64,000 bases of DNA from Chrysoperla carnea. Its lineage: Eukaryota; Arthropoda; Insecta; Neuroptera; Chrysopidae. The translations under genes were made by a program, and so were the position numbers. The stretch covers positions 8,192,001 through 8,256,000 of the forward strand of contig NC_058339.1 in the NCBI RefSeq assembly GCF_905475395.1, read 5' to 3'. The notes beneath the pieces were generated by a model. The model was not told the origin of the DNA, did no database searches, and saw nothing but the letters and a program-made list of their open reading frames with translations. The number at the start of each line of letters is the position of its first letter. The stretch's first letter is position 1. This document shows, piece by piece, positions 1-11,414 of this stretch.

Positions 1-2820
1 CGAGGTCGCAAACTTGGCTAAATGTTAATTAACCATCCCTGATCAACATTCTAAATTTCTCATTATCTTCTGACCTTTTTCCACCTAACTTCACCTTTTC
101 CTACCTGTCGACTGCAGTAATACTACTAAACTTATATTTGTATAAGTTATTTGTATAAGTTATTATATTCCGACCTCTAGTGGTAAAATTTGAAGGGCAG
201 AAAAATCTACATATATGCATATCGATTGAGAATTTAACGCCCTACAACTTTGGGCTGAAGTATTTCCCCCTAAAATTCTTAGTTTTGGAATAAATTCGAA
301 AAAACTGCGCGTAAACGCGGAAAATTTTATTTAAATATCAATTTTTACGAAAATTAAAAGAATGTGAACAGTCGAAATATACACAGATCGGTGGAAAATT
401 TTATAATTTTTTCTCAACATTACTTATTTTTTTCTCTAAATTACATATTTTTCAAGTAAATTGCAAATAATTGGAAAAAACGTGAAAAATCATTTATTTT
501 TCCGAAAGCGTCGCTATTTTTTTCTGCACATTTAAAATTTGTATACTACGGGTAAAAATTGGCAAAAAAAAGTGGTAAGTAACATGAAATTTCTTCTAAT
601 TTAATGAGACTAAAATAACTCTATTAATAGATACAATCAGCGGCCGGACTACCTCAACAAGGAAGCGAAAAGAAGCCTGAGAGAGTGACCTATCTGTCAT
701 GTTTCAGGCTATAAGACCTTGATTCATAAGACTAACAATTCTATACATTTTTATTTGTCTGTTTGTTTTCTATTGTAAAAAATGAATACCAATTGATATG
801 CCAAACTCATTTAAATTATTTATGATAGTTTACCTTGAACAATATTTACATTATTTGAAATAATCACATATTTAAATAACACAACAAATATAATAAATAC
901 ATGTATTTTTTGAGAAATTTCTATTTCAAATCAAACGTGCTTTTTGAAATGATTTTCACAAATGTCATTTTTATATTATTAGATTAATTGTTCTAGTCAA
1001 TATAATTGTAATCATATTTTTACAATAATAACAAACTTTCCATTAATCATTTTTGATTTTTGATACATCAAACATGCTTTATTGCACTATTAATATTTCA
1101 AGATAAGGTATGATCGATTATCCTTTGTTGATCCTGGTCATGATAATTTGTTGATAATACGAGTACCTACTGTCATCGAACTTTCTGACATGTGTTGGAT
1201 CTTGTATTATACTGGTAGTTACAAGTGAAGTTAACATAAGCGTCTTTAAAACAAAAATTGATTTATGTAGTCCACAATTAAACCTTGATTACCCAGACTC
1301 AAAGAAAACGAGAAAATTAACGTATATTGTAGTAAGACTGCAGTTACCAAATACAATTTTTGATACGTCTATGTTTTCGTTTAACTTGGGTGTCATTGTC
1401 GAAACAGTTTAATATATTCATAGCCATCTAAAATGTTCATAAGTGAACGAAGTTGATAAATACAAGAACTACTACATCAACAGTGCCATTTGTTGGATCA
1501 TAAGCGAACGAATTCGGTAAGTTTAAGTGTCCTCTTACACATAGACGTATCCACGAGAAAATTTATGGCTGTATCCAGTTTCTAAACATACGTTTTTTTA
1601 CTGGAGCAGTGTAGAAAATAGATGCATACATGAAGCACGTTATTTTAAGCTGATTATATACAAACATAGATAAAATTTCATAATAAAGTCATAAAATATT
1701 CCATACTTACTTACATGTCTAATTTTATATTGAGTAACCTCTGTTCGATGACAATACCCAATTACCCAATCTATAAATAGTTCAAACATTTATAATATCA
1801 TAGATAAGCAAAGGCAGCGTATTCAAACAATAGAGAACTTTAAAAGGTATACAGCACTTTTGATAAATCTATACTATATAGTTAGAGTATTGTGATTGTA
1901 ACAGAAATAACTATAGTAGTATAATTTTAAAACAACTGAAACTAGTCGAAAACAGTATAAAACAGCTCTTTTTTACTACAAGCTTATATACTCTTACCAA
2001 GTATATAATCCAAAACATTTTGACAATATTATAGCAAGACAACAGTCTTATTTTTTAACTCGTCACAATTTTGTTTAAATACACGACCATATGGTACCGT
2101 TAATTTCTCAACGTGTTTCCACAATAATTTTTGTAACAAATATTATTAATATTTGATTGAAATTGAAAACAATAATATGGAATATTTTCATATGAATGTA
2201 CGTATATTTAAATAAATTAATAATAATTTACTTATTATTATGTTTATTTTATTGAAGGTATATATCAAATGTTTAAAGTTAAGTTAAATGATTGACCTTG
2301 ATTTACAAACTTACTTACTTACTTACAAAATACAATTACATATAAAATAAACAGAGATTGAATTTAATTTACTTTAATATTAATTGTTTATTATGCATTT
2401 TGTTTAATTTTTAATTATTCATAACAATTATTTACTTTTAAAATATTTGTGTTTCATAAAACAAAGACTTTGTGCTTTATACTGAGTTTCTAGCATTAGT
2501 TATTGAAAGAATCATATAAATCTTCACCTTTTTTCATAATCATTGTGATGAAACTTTTTCCAGCTAAAGAAATTTTAAAACTGTTCTTATTGATCGATAT
2601 GTATCCCGAAAAACAGGTTAAAAACAGCAATTATGGCTGCCAAACTTCATCACTCTTCGGATTCTTCGGCTTGAAAAAGATTTAGTCCACTGATTTGAAT
2701 TATCGATGATTGTTCGATTTCTAAGCTACAAATTTTATCTATATCCAAATTTTATTAATCTAGTTTGTTATATCCTGTATTTATGAAATATGTTTATCAA
2801 GGTTTGCTAATTTTAGTACC
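1..2820. other. AT-rich DNA, no gene recognised
   Basis: I see only AT-rich sequence here. Short open frames such as the one at 2503-2685 have no recognisable motif and look like chance. A somewhat more GC-rich patch at about 640-720 has no recognisable content. Confidence 0.6.
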
Positions 2821-2829
2821 AAGTCCAAA

Positions 2830-3030
2830 ACGAAAAGTGATAACAAGCTGAAATTTTTATAGCGTGCTTAAGTCGTAAAAAGCGAGTTTGATTTCGTAAT
2901 TGGCAACATAGGTCAAGTGCTTCTAGGGTCCATCGGACTCATCTTGTAAACTGTTAGAGTTAGAACAAAAGTTAAAATACAAATAATGTTCTTTATGAAA
3001 AAAAAAAAAAAACTTTTGTTTGAAAAATTG
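2830..3030 (-). repeat. Family R interspersed repeat, fragment
   Basis: On the minus strand this carries the R-family core: the AACGGTTTACAAGATG-like block, the ACGTCCTGAGTACGC-like block and the TTTCGTTTTTGAGTTATC-like block. It is diverged and lacks both ends. The best full copies are at 30928, 37146 and 41365. Confidence 0.7.
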
Positions 3031-3101
3031 TTGACTTCCTCTTTAAAAATTAAAGTTTTGAATAACTGCTACTTTAAACTGTAATATTTCAGTGAATACT
3101 T

Positions 3102-3290
3102 TTAATCGAAATAAACGCCTGAATTTGAATCAGTGCACTTTTGTCCAACGTAACACAAGTCGCTTAAGCCCGTCGGCATAAAATTCTGGTGCTATGGATT
3201 TCATGAAGTCGGCGAATGCCTGGTTTTTGTCTGGAATAGATGGTAGTCGGTTGGCGAGAGATCTGAGGAGTTTTGGTGTACACTTTATTA
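3102..3290 (-). pseudogene. mariner-type transposase C-terminal remnant
   Basis: The minus-strand translation contains FRSLAN-like residues, then PEFYADGLKRLVLRW, then after a one-base frame change KCTDSNSG and YFD before a stop. This is the usual mariner C-terminus (EFY-x-DGI-x(4)-RW-x-KC-x-D-x-G-x-YFD). Only about 60 codons remain. The DDD catalytic region is absent, and a frameshift separates RWTK from KCTD. Family assignment is from recognised motifs, with no search run. Confidence 0.6.
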
Positions 3291-3989
3291 TTCTCATTTA
3301 GGTTTTACTTCGATAAAGCTTTTTGACCATAAATGCCTTATCGAACACGCATATAACGACATTAATGAAAGTGTGTAACACCTCGTGACCGCTTCTCATT
3401 AAATAATAAAAAAAATCTATTTATTTCTAATAGATCCATTATACTATATGTATTCAATTACATTTACAGACAGTATATAGAGATTCCTTTCCTACGTGCA
3501 CAAACACGTGCTTTAACGTCCTCCGTAGCCAATAGTAACATTTTAATCATATATTTTATGACGTTGATGTAATATTGTGACGCTGTACTGATTCGTTTAT
3601 AATAACAATTCAATTTCATCCATATAGGTAAAAAATAAATAAATATTATAACAATATGACCTTGCCACGGGATTCATTGTTTTATGTAGATACCTGTCAA
3701 ACTCCTTACATTTTACGCGTACACTTTACTTTCTTGTTTATTTATTTATACGGTTGTTTGTTTGTTCGTTGTTACAATAAACATGCAGCATGACATGACG
3801 CAGAAGCGAAGTAAATGAATTATACTATGTTCATTATTGAATATGATATGAGTTCAACCGAGAACATTTCAATGACATTGGCCATTATTTCAAATATCCT
3901 TGTATCATTTAATTATCGACTAAAATGTATAAGGTGTTACATTTTAATCTATCCAATTAAATTTCGCTTTTTTTCCAAAAACAAAAGGG

Positions 3990-4235
3990 TTTTTGTTCTA
4001 TCGATTCAAACTTTTGTTCTACCTCTAACGGTTTACAAGATGGGTCCTAAGAACCAATTGACCTATGTTGCTTGTTGTTTACGAATTCGACCTCACTTTT
4101 TACGTCCTATGCACGCTGTAAAAATTTCAACTTGATATATTTTTTCGTTTTTGAGTTATCGTATTGTCAGGCGGTCAAAATTTTGTTCATAGCCTCAATA
4201 TTTTTAAGCGTTACAAACTTGGGAAAGAAACTTTA
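3990..4235 (+). repeat. Family R interspersed repeat, fragment
   Basis: Contains the R core in plus orientation: ACGGTTTACAAGATGGGTCC, then a TTTTTACGTCCT block, TTTTTCGTTTTTGAGTTATC, and the distal TTTTTAAGCGTTACAAAC block. Open frames at 3815-4391 lie across it and are not genes. Confidence 0.75.
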
Positions 4236-4334
4236 CTCAAATTCTTCGAAAGCCATTCATATTCAGCATCATTCGAAAATATGCCACCTCAAATCTTGTT
4301 TAGAGCAAGATTTCGGGCGCATAATGGAATAAAT

Positions 4335-4775
4335 AAAATAGCCATTCTTAGGGAGTCCTCATTCTCAGCTCTGACTTTGATGATTTTTTAAAAAAATGGT
4401 TCTATTTATATATTGTTTTAAATTACCAACCTTTAGTTTTCCAACCTGGAGTTGGAAAACACAATATCCCGACTGATACATTGACGCCCAGTTAATGATA
4501 GAAATCTAAAAGGGTGAAATAGGGGACGAAAGTTTGTATGAAAATATATATAAACCGTCATTTTTGAGTTCACCACTTTGAAAAATTCCGATTTTAAAAA
4601 GTCCTTCACCTACAGAATACTACATTATTAGCAAGTTACGTGGACTATATTTCATTTTCAAAAAAATTAGTACCCAGCACCAAAATTAAAAATCCAATTA
4701 ACAGTGAAACTATTCTTAAAAAATAAATTAGCAAAATCGGAGCTGTTATTGAGGACTCTCGAGTAAAAACGATGA
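4335..4775. repeat. Diverged copy of the 38.8-40.0 kb foldback family
   Basis: Shares ordered blocks with 38791-39959: the TCCTCA...GCTC(C/T)GA...TTTGATGATTTTTT block, the CGACTGATA block, TTTTTGAGTTCAC, ACCTA(C/T)AGAATRCTA, and AAAATCGGAGCTGTT with GAGGACT at the far end. Diverged and shorter, with no coding content. Confidence 0.55.
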
Positions 4776-4930
4776 TGTAACTTTTAGTCTAATAACCAAC
4801 AAGAGTCTAAGATCCAACTTCAGACTCTTCTTTGAAACAAAAGAGCAACATTCATTTGAAACATTTTTTCCTAGACTTCAAATTTTGGCACCTGATTTCA
4901 ATTATTTAGTCAGTAAAGCAACCTCCCAAA

Positions 4931-5093
4931 CTCCCACTCCCACTCCCACTCCCACTCCCACTCCCACTCCCACTCCCACTCCCACTCCCACTTCCACTTC
5001 CACTCCCACTCCCACTCCCACTCCCACTCCCACTCCCACACCCACACCCACACCCACTCCCACTCCCACTCCCACTCCCACTCCCACTCCCAC
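4931..5093. repeat. (CTCCCA)n hexanucleotide array
   Basis: About 27 units of a CTCCCA hexamer, with a TTCCAC variant near 4990 and CCCACA variants near 5036-5055. Open frames on both strands (poly Pro-Thr, Gly-Val, Gly-Ser) are products of the repeat and not genes. Confidence 0.95.
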
Positions 5094-5100
5094 AGTCAAC

Positions 5101-5214
5101 CCAACCCAACCTATCCCAGCCTAACGTAACCTAACCCAGCCTAACCCAGCCTAACCCAGCCTAACCCAACCTAACCCAACCTAACCCAACCTAACCCAAC
5201 CCAACCGAACCCAA
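5101..5214. repeat. (CCTAACCCAR)n array, telomere-like
   Basis: Directly follows the CTCCCA array. About ten 10 bp units of CCTAACCCAA or CCTAACCCAG. Each unit combines a CCTAA (insect-telomere-type) pentamer with a diverged pentamer. It is internal in the window, so it is an interstitial array or a retroelement tail and not a demonstrated telomere. Confidence 0.85.
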
Positions 5215-5904
5215 CCAAAAATTACAAAAATTGTGTTTTTTTGAATTTTTTATGATTTTTTCGATTTTTACAAATTGCAAAAAGTGTAAAAAAAGTTTTT
5301 GTTTCCGATTTCGATAAAACTAAGAGATTATCATTATCACCCTGTTGTTTTATAAACAAGTTGTAAGTCATGTTAAACAAGTTGTAAGTGTTATTAACAA
5401 TAACATGTACATTGTACATGTTAATTAAGATGATAATTAAATAATAACATTATTAGTTTTCAATTCAAAACTTATTTAATTAAAACTTAAGTATAAGTTT
5501 GAATGTCACACGAAGTTATTGTTAGTGCTGCAGCTAGAGCGCAGTTACCAAACAAGTCGATATAATATATGGGTGCACATCAAAACGATTACTTTGATTT
5601 TATTCATTTCCTGAGTCGAGACGAGATTAAAATCGAAATGCACCTGCCAGTGGCCCAAATGGTCAATCTAGGCAATCTAACGAGACAAAATTATTTAGTG
5701 TGAGTTTGTTATTTACAAAATAATATATATGTTACAGGTAAAGTCGATTGTGGTGAGTAAGAGTTGAATTTTGCTGGACAAGTAAGCACTTACTAAAAAC
5801 TTCGGTAACAGTTGAATGAAAATAAGTAAACACTCTTTTCCTAGGAAGAGTAAACTATGTCTGCTGTGGTTTACCGATTCTGTCGCGATATTCGTGTTTT
5901 ATCG

Positions 5905-6065
5905 TGGCGCCAGATAGATAGACCGGCAGATAGGCAAAAATGTACTAATTAGGTGATTTTCTGAACTCCTATATCAAAATTTTGTTCGTAGGTTTAATAT
6001 TTTTAAGCGTAACAAACTTCGGACTAAACTTATTATATTTTACCTTGATATATTTCATATATACA
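5905..6065 (+). repeat. Family R interspersed repeat, 3' part
   Basis: Has the CTAATTAGGTGATTTT, AAAATTTTGTTCGTAG and TTTTTAAGCGTAACAAAC blocks, then the terminal ATATTTCATATATACATGG. The tail of the neighbouring non-LTR fragment begins exactly at this R end. Confidence 0.7.
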
Positions 6066-6672
6066 TGGTATGGTATGGTATGGAGGTTAGCGGGCCATGC
6101 TCGAGCATCGCGCCTCGAAGCAATGATTCAGAGCACCTAGCCAAATAGACCCTTGTACTCTATCCCCGCTACGCTTTTCAGTGGCTATTATACTCAACTG
6201 ATGTACTGAAACCCAGGATTTGCCTAGCGCTGTGTTTCCTAATTTCTTCTGGTTCGACTATGGCCGGACCAAACCATTTCCTTCGCTGCTGTATGAGCGC
6301 CGGGCAGTAACAGAGAAAGTGGGTCGATGTTTCTTCTGAATTTTCTCCGCATCTGTCACACGCGGGAGATTGTCTTTTTCCAATCTGATGTTGGAACTTG
6401 TTCAGGTTATCATGCCCTGTGAGTAACTCTACGATGACTCTAATATCAGCTCTGTTTAGTTTCAAGATCTCCTCGGCTCTGTTACCGAGCGAGTTTCCTT
6501 CACCCAACAGGTTTTTGGCGATTCGCTCTCCCTCGTAGCTGGTCCATGCCTTTAATTGTTGGTTTTTCAGATTATCTCCTAATCTGTTAAGACCTTCTTG
6601 GTGTGGCATCCTCGCAAGCTTTTCTTGAGTGGAAGCCATGGTGGTTCCCAGTTTGGCCAGCACAATAAGCAA
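6066..6672 (-). pseudogene. I/Jockey-like non-LTR retrotransposon 3' end, copy A
   Basis: The minus-strand frame encodes the region after RNase H of an I/R1/Jockey-type ORF2: ADIRVIVELLTGHDNLNKF, then a Cys-rich CDRCGE...HFLCYCPAL motif, then EPEEIRK, ending at a stop near 6178. A short 3' UTR follows and ends in about four CCATA units at 6066-6082. Endonuclease and RT are missing. The homologous part starts at the MASTQEK methionine, where copy B at 25.7 kb also starts. It appears to be a dead 5'-truncated copy. Confidence 0.8.
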
Positions 6673-7975
6673 GATTTTTGAATTTTTATTTTATAGTTTA
6701 TGCAAATTTTCGTATAATATAGAACTTTATTTTTATTTACTCTCAAACTTGTAATTTTTCACCCTTCAGTGTTTTTATTCGTAATCGTTTTTATAAACTG
6801 ATAACAGACGATAATATAATGAGTCACTAAATAAAACGCATATTCACAATATTTCAGGGATAGACGAAAATTTATAAAATATTATCGATTTAATTTTAAA
6901 TTTATTTAGCGTAAAATGAAAAAACAGTTTAATTATAATTTTAATAGTTATTTTACGATACAAAGTGGTATAAGAGCATTATTAACATACATTTTTAATT
7001 TTACCAAAATTTGAAACAGCTGTATCTCTGCGAAAATTCAACGAAATCGGACCATCAATATGATCACTTGCACTTTCTAGTTTTGCAATCTATTCAAAAA
7101 TGTTTACTATCCCTGGTCACTTTGTACTGAGGGAGTGAGGGTTGAAAGAATAAGAAATGTTATCTCTAATATTGTATTAGATTTTTAGAAGCGTACAAAT
7201 ATTTTAAAACTTTTACAAAAAAAGTTAATTAATAAACATTTAAGACATTTGCTTTTGAAGCAAAATTGACATTTCTGGATTTAAAGTACTGTATTTTCTG
7301 AAAAAGTCTACACCTGTTTAATCTATTAAAATAACGTTTAAATATGCATTTTTAAAAATAAAATTTTTTCTAATAAAAAATTATCTAAAAATTCTTTGAA
7401 GTGAAGGTTGTTGTTATGTTATTACATTTATATTTTTATATTGTAGCATGTGGTAATTTTTTTATACAATTTTATTTTATTGCTAGGCCAGACATTATGA
7501 AATTGTGTATGTAATGCAGATACTCTGAAAATAATTCTACGGGAGCTGCTCTTGTCATTGTATATTTTTTTTTGGAGATATTCGTATTATTGAAGACGAA
7601 TTGATGAAATATTTAATGCTCAAATCCCCTGAGAATATTGAGGGGTGTACCTTGACTAAAGTTGGCCTTCACCACTGTTGAAATCTTAATATTCCGTTTA
7701 TTGAAAGTTTTAAAACGACACTACAGAATAAATTAATCCAATAACAAAGGATTCTATAAATTATTCATAAGGTCAAAATGCACACAACCTACAACAATAT
7801 TTTACCTATTAACAATAATCTAATAATGAAAAGTGAATAAGTGTTGCACATATAAGATTGTTCTTTTTGCCACGGTATAGTACACTGAAAGTAAAATCAA
7901 ACACTGAAAAGTGTAAATCAATATGCCATAGATAGTGTACTCAACTTTAGATAATGCAATACTTTGCGTACTGAA
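6673..7975. other. AT-rich DNA, no gene recognised
   Basis: No open frame of note, no recognisable repeat boundary, no RNA gene seen. Confidence 0.55.
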
Positions 7976-8990
7976 GGTTAGGTTAGATTAGATTAGAATG
8001 GTTGGCCTGGAGTAGGGCACACTTAGACCAAAGGGTCCGTTGAGATGCCAAGAAAGAGTTAGTCCATATTCGGCCACTACTCCATGAATCATTAGGAGTT
8101 GTTTAAGAGCAGCAACAGTGCTTTGACGTCAACGGACTTAATGTCGCAGAGGCTCGTCAAAGAAAGACTGGCTCAAATGAGTCCATGAGAAAGAGCTGGA
8201 CAATAGCAGAGAAAATAAGACATCGTTTCTTCCTCCTCCCCATTGTTACGGTTCCTGCAATTGGGCCACGCGTTCAGCGTGCCTGAAACCTACGCAGTGT
8301 TCTGTAATAGAATTTTGCTAATAGCGGTATAAGATCTCCGGAACATCTACGATTTTACTCAGACTATATATGTCTTATAGTGCACACATGTACGTTTCTG
8401 GATTCATCGAATATTGGCATTTTTATCTTAAAAAAGGAGAGGATATCTTAATCCTCTTTAAGAAGCAACTTTCAGTTCGCAAACGAAACTACCACATACA
8501 TATTGAAGCTTGTCGGCTTCATAATTTCCTGGAATGACTCTGTGTCTGAGGACACATGCAGGCTAGGTTAGGTTAGGTTAGATTGACTGTCCACGAAGGA
8601 TTCACTTAGGCTATAGAGCCCATTATGATACCATATATGTGTTTTACCATCTTTTCCGCTGATAATTTCATTTATCAGCTCCTCAATTATTTTCAGAGTT
8701 TGAGTGCACCAGCCCATCACAACTATTAATTAAATTAAGTTTTTTTACCGCGAACGTTAGGCATACCACGAACGGAATTGGTTACACCATAACCAACTGA
8801 GCTACTAGGGTTGACCCATGCCAGATTTACATTCCTTTGTTCTGCCAGTTCATTTAAGAACGTTCGACAGTCCTGTGCTACTTTTGAGTTTTGTACAAAA
8901 AGAACCAGCAATTTTTCCACCTTGCACTCAGTATAGTGATAGTGTTTACAAAAAGAACATCTGAGTATTAACAAACCATAAAAAATGATT
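7976..8990 (-). pseudogene. Second non-LTR family, RNase H to 3' tail, split by a SINE
   Basis: Read on the minus strand, 8975-8822 encodes CRTFLNELAEQRNVNLAWV, the run-up to the last RNase H motif. The frame resumes at about 8550 with RHRVIPGNYEADKL (GH-x-I-x-GN-x-x-AD in intact families). After a decayed stretch comes EEEETMSYFLCYCPAL, the Cys-rich motif after RNase H. The 3' UTR ends at about 7976-8000 in TCTAAT/CTAACC units. A SINE (8560-8812) interrupts it. Stops and frame changes make it non-functional. It is distinct from the 6.1 kb family in sequence and tail. Confidence 0.75.
8560..8812 (-). mobile_element. tRNA-derived SINE (family S1), in a non-LTR element
   Basis: Read on the minus strand it begins with a tRNA-like head, CCTAGTAGCTCAGTTGGTTA (pol III A-box-like), with a poor B box. 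The S1 body follows (GGTGGTAAAACACATATAT-like, then GGGCTCTATAGCCTAAGTG, then CCTTCGTGGACAGTC) and it ends in about three CTAAC units. It is bounded by a 9 bp duplication, GACACATGC at 8551-8559 and GACCCATGC at 8813-8821 (one mismatch). Removing the SINE and one duplicate rejoins the host RNase H frame. Confidence 0.85.
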
Positions 8991-9440
8991 CTACAAAAAA
9001 AAACAGTGACTAGCTGCTAACTCTAATAACAGATACTAGGCAGATAATTAGAATAAATATGTAATGGTTGGTAGTGAATTGTGAATATACGTGTAGTGAT
9101 AGTGATAGTGGGAAGTGGTTCACCTCTGATTTTATAAATACCTACTATACAGCAGCAAACAGTAAACCATCAATAAATAAATTTTACAGTTATAATGATA
9201 TTGTAGTTTTTTATTTATTTATTTTATTTAACACATTCACAATTTCCGTATTACAATATGTACAGTAACTTTACTATAACAAATATTGTATGAAATGTAT
9301 ATAATGTATAAATTTTATAAATTCAATGTAAACTGGATTAATTTTACTATTAAATGTATAACGTACATAAACTGTGCACGATTTTTTAATACATTTAGAG
9401 TTGATTCTATAGCTAAAACATGCTGCAGAGGAGGAAGAAA
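8991..9440. other. AT-rich DNA, no gene recognised
   Basis: Contains short GTGATA direct repeats near 9093-9110. Otherwise nothing recognisable. Confidence 0.5.
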
Positions 9441-9444
9441 AGAT

Positions 9445-9722
9445 TTCGCAAGATAAGATAGGAAAATTGCATTGTATGGAACTTTTTCGAACTGTCCCCA
9501 AAATATTCTTCACATCGTTCTGATCAAAAGCTCTTACGGTCACAGAAGTAGGTAGTTTTCGAGCTGCGGGTGCTCAAAACAACACATTGTAGTATTATAG
9601 CCAGTAGCATGAAAATTCTGTGGCCATGAGAGCTTTTGATCAGAACGATCCGAAGATCAATTTGGGGGTGGTTTGAAAAATTTTCACAGAAAGCAATTTT
9701 CCTACTTAATCTTGTGGAGTCC
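9445..9722. mobile_element. Small foldback element
   Basis: Imperfect inverted repeat with arms of about 100 bp. The left arm holds AGGAAAATTGC and ATCGTTCTGATCAAAAGCTC. The right arm holds the complements GAGCTTTTGATCAGAACGAT and GCAATTTTCCT. A spacer of about 75 bp separates them. No coding capacity. Target duplication not identified. Confidence 0.65.
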
Positions 9723-9904
9723 TTTTACGTACGTAGGCAATTTCAAAAACTAGCGTCAACCCTTTACAAATATCTATCATTTAAAGACATTTATTAAGTC
9801 TTTGTTTCTTAAAACTAAAAGTAAGTAAAATCGCGTTGATAGTACGGGGCAGTTCTCCGGCTCGAGATATCGTTGTTAAATGAGAGCGTAGGCGAATACA
9901 TTTA

Positions 9905-10327
9905 CTAACATACTTGTCCTATTTTGAACTTCTTCGGCAAGCTGTTTATATTTTGGGACACACATTCCATTTCCCAGATCATGAAAATTTCATAGTCCTT
10001 TGAGAAAGAACATCCAACATGGCTTTCAGTAAACATCATCTCCTTCTTTGGAACAGGTGAGAAAAGGGACGTGCTAGAGCTTATTCTTGGCTCAAACATC
10101 TGGTTATTTCTTTCTGTCGTTGGGTGAGAGAATGTTTGTTTAGGTGACAAAGTTGAAGTTAGTATAAGCCTTTTTATTTGGTCATTATGACGAGATGTGT
10201 CCACAATTTCAATGTCAAATTTGAAGGCTTTCCCAAAGTGCAATTCATTCGTCGAGAATGCTTCTTTTGGAAATGTTGTTTGGAAGAATATTTTAAGTGA
10301 AAACATCATTTTGAGCAAAACTTTCAT
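9905..10327 (-). CDS. Orphan ORF of 140 codons, possible exon
   Basis: This is an uninterrupted frame far longer than most chance frames nearby. It encodes a protein of mixed composition with no signal peptide, membrane segment or motif I recognise. The last codons read GGACAA followed by GTATGTTAG, so the stop lies inside a good 5' splice-site match (GTATGT). The real transcript may splice here and continue at lower coordinates. No partner exon was found and no transposon motif is visible. It may be a host exon, an unrecognised mobile-element exon, or chance. Confidence 0.3.
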   Translation of the reverse strand: MKVLLKMMFSLKIFFQTTFPKEAFSTNELHFGKAFKFDIEIVDTSRHNDQIKRLILTSTLSPKQTFSHPTTERNNQMFEPRISSSTSLFSPVPKKEMMFTESHVGCSFSKDYEIFMIWEMECVSQNINSLPKKFKIGQVC

Positions 10328-10329
10328 TT

Positions 10330-11410
10330 ATTTCTAGAGAAAAGATTTGTCGGACATTATACATGTACGTGGTCAACTTTAATAAGACATTGTATATTAT
10401 TTCATTTCATTTTTTTATTGTTTCTTTTTTTACTGTTTTTTTGCAAGGATTGTTCATAATTGTTGTCTCATGATTATTATTTGAGAATGTCAAGGATTCA
10501 TTATATAAAATACTTTATTTATACAGTTAATTAATAGACCAGCAGCTATTCATCGAAATTTTATATCAATCGTATTTGCTTTTCTGAATATGTAAAGGTA
10601 CTTATCAATGATTGAAATATATTAATTTATAATTGCAGAGATTAACATTTCTTTCGATTTTCGAACTTACAATAAATTCCCGACCTTCTCAGCAAATCTT
10701 ACTCAATTTTAATGAATTCCCGATAAAAAGATCTATCAAATAAAAAGCAGAAACGTTCCTTTCATTGAAAGCAAAAACCCAACGTTAAAATGGTGGCGTA
10801 TTTGTTTATAGATGGAGTTGCCTTTTTGTCTGTGAAATATCAAATGAATTAGTCATTGACTTATTTTTTTAAAATTTGAGCTACCATAGGAACCGGGTCA
10901 TCATTGCATCCATATTGGTTAATATAAATCCTAAAAGAGATGATACCTGGTAAGATCATCACAAAATTATTTTCTAGCTACTGGTCTATAAAATGGATAT
11001 TTCTTGTATGGAACTGAGAGGCAGCAACAACCAATCAATTAATAAATAAATATTTCTTTGACCAAGAAAAAAAAAAAATAATACCTTGAACAAAATTGTT
11101 TAATTTGAATAATATGAAGTTCAAATGATGAAAATATATAGTTGCGCAACAAGTTTTACTAATGTGACATTGAATCAATCATTTTATTAAAAACCATTCA
11201 CTTTCACGAAAGTGAAGTCACACGTGATCTTTGCACAAAAATTACTTCCTTGTTAAAAAAAAAAACAATAGATTTTGTGCAAAAATCACATGTGCTCTGT
11301 TCAAGGTAGGACGGTTTCTAGATGTAGACATTTTTTTGGGAATTATTTAAAGCTTTTGATTTCTTTAATTTCGACTCTTACAAATTTATTTTTTACCCCT
11401 AAACCAAAAA
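10330..11410. other. AT-rich DNA, no gene recognised
   Basis: A CACGTGATCTTTGCACAAAA / TTTTGTGCAAAAATCACATG pair at about 11220-11292 forms a small imperfect inverted repeat. Nothing else recognised. Confidence 0.5.
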
Positions 11411-11414
11411 GTGT

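Noticed and set aside
4885-5124. Pro-Thr, Gly-Val and Gly-Ser repeat ORFs
   Set aside because: Translation of a hexamer array in several frames; no unique coding sequence.
8735-8974. 79-codon ORF as one gene
   Set aside because: It is half RNase H remnant and half SINE head, joined by the insertion.
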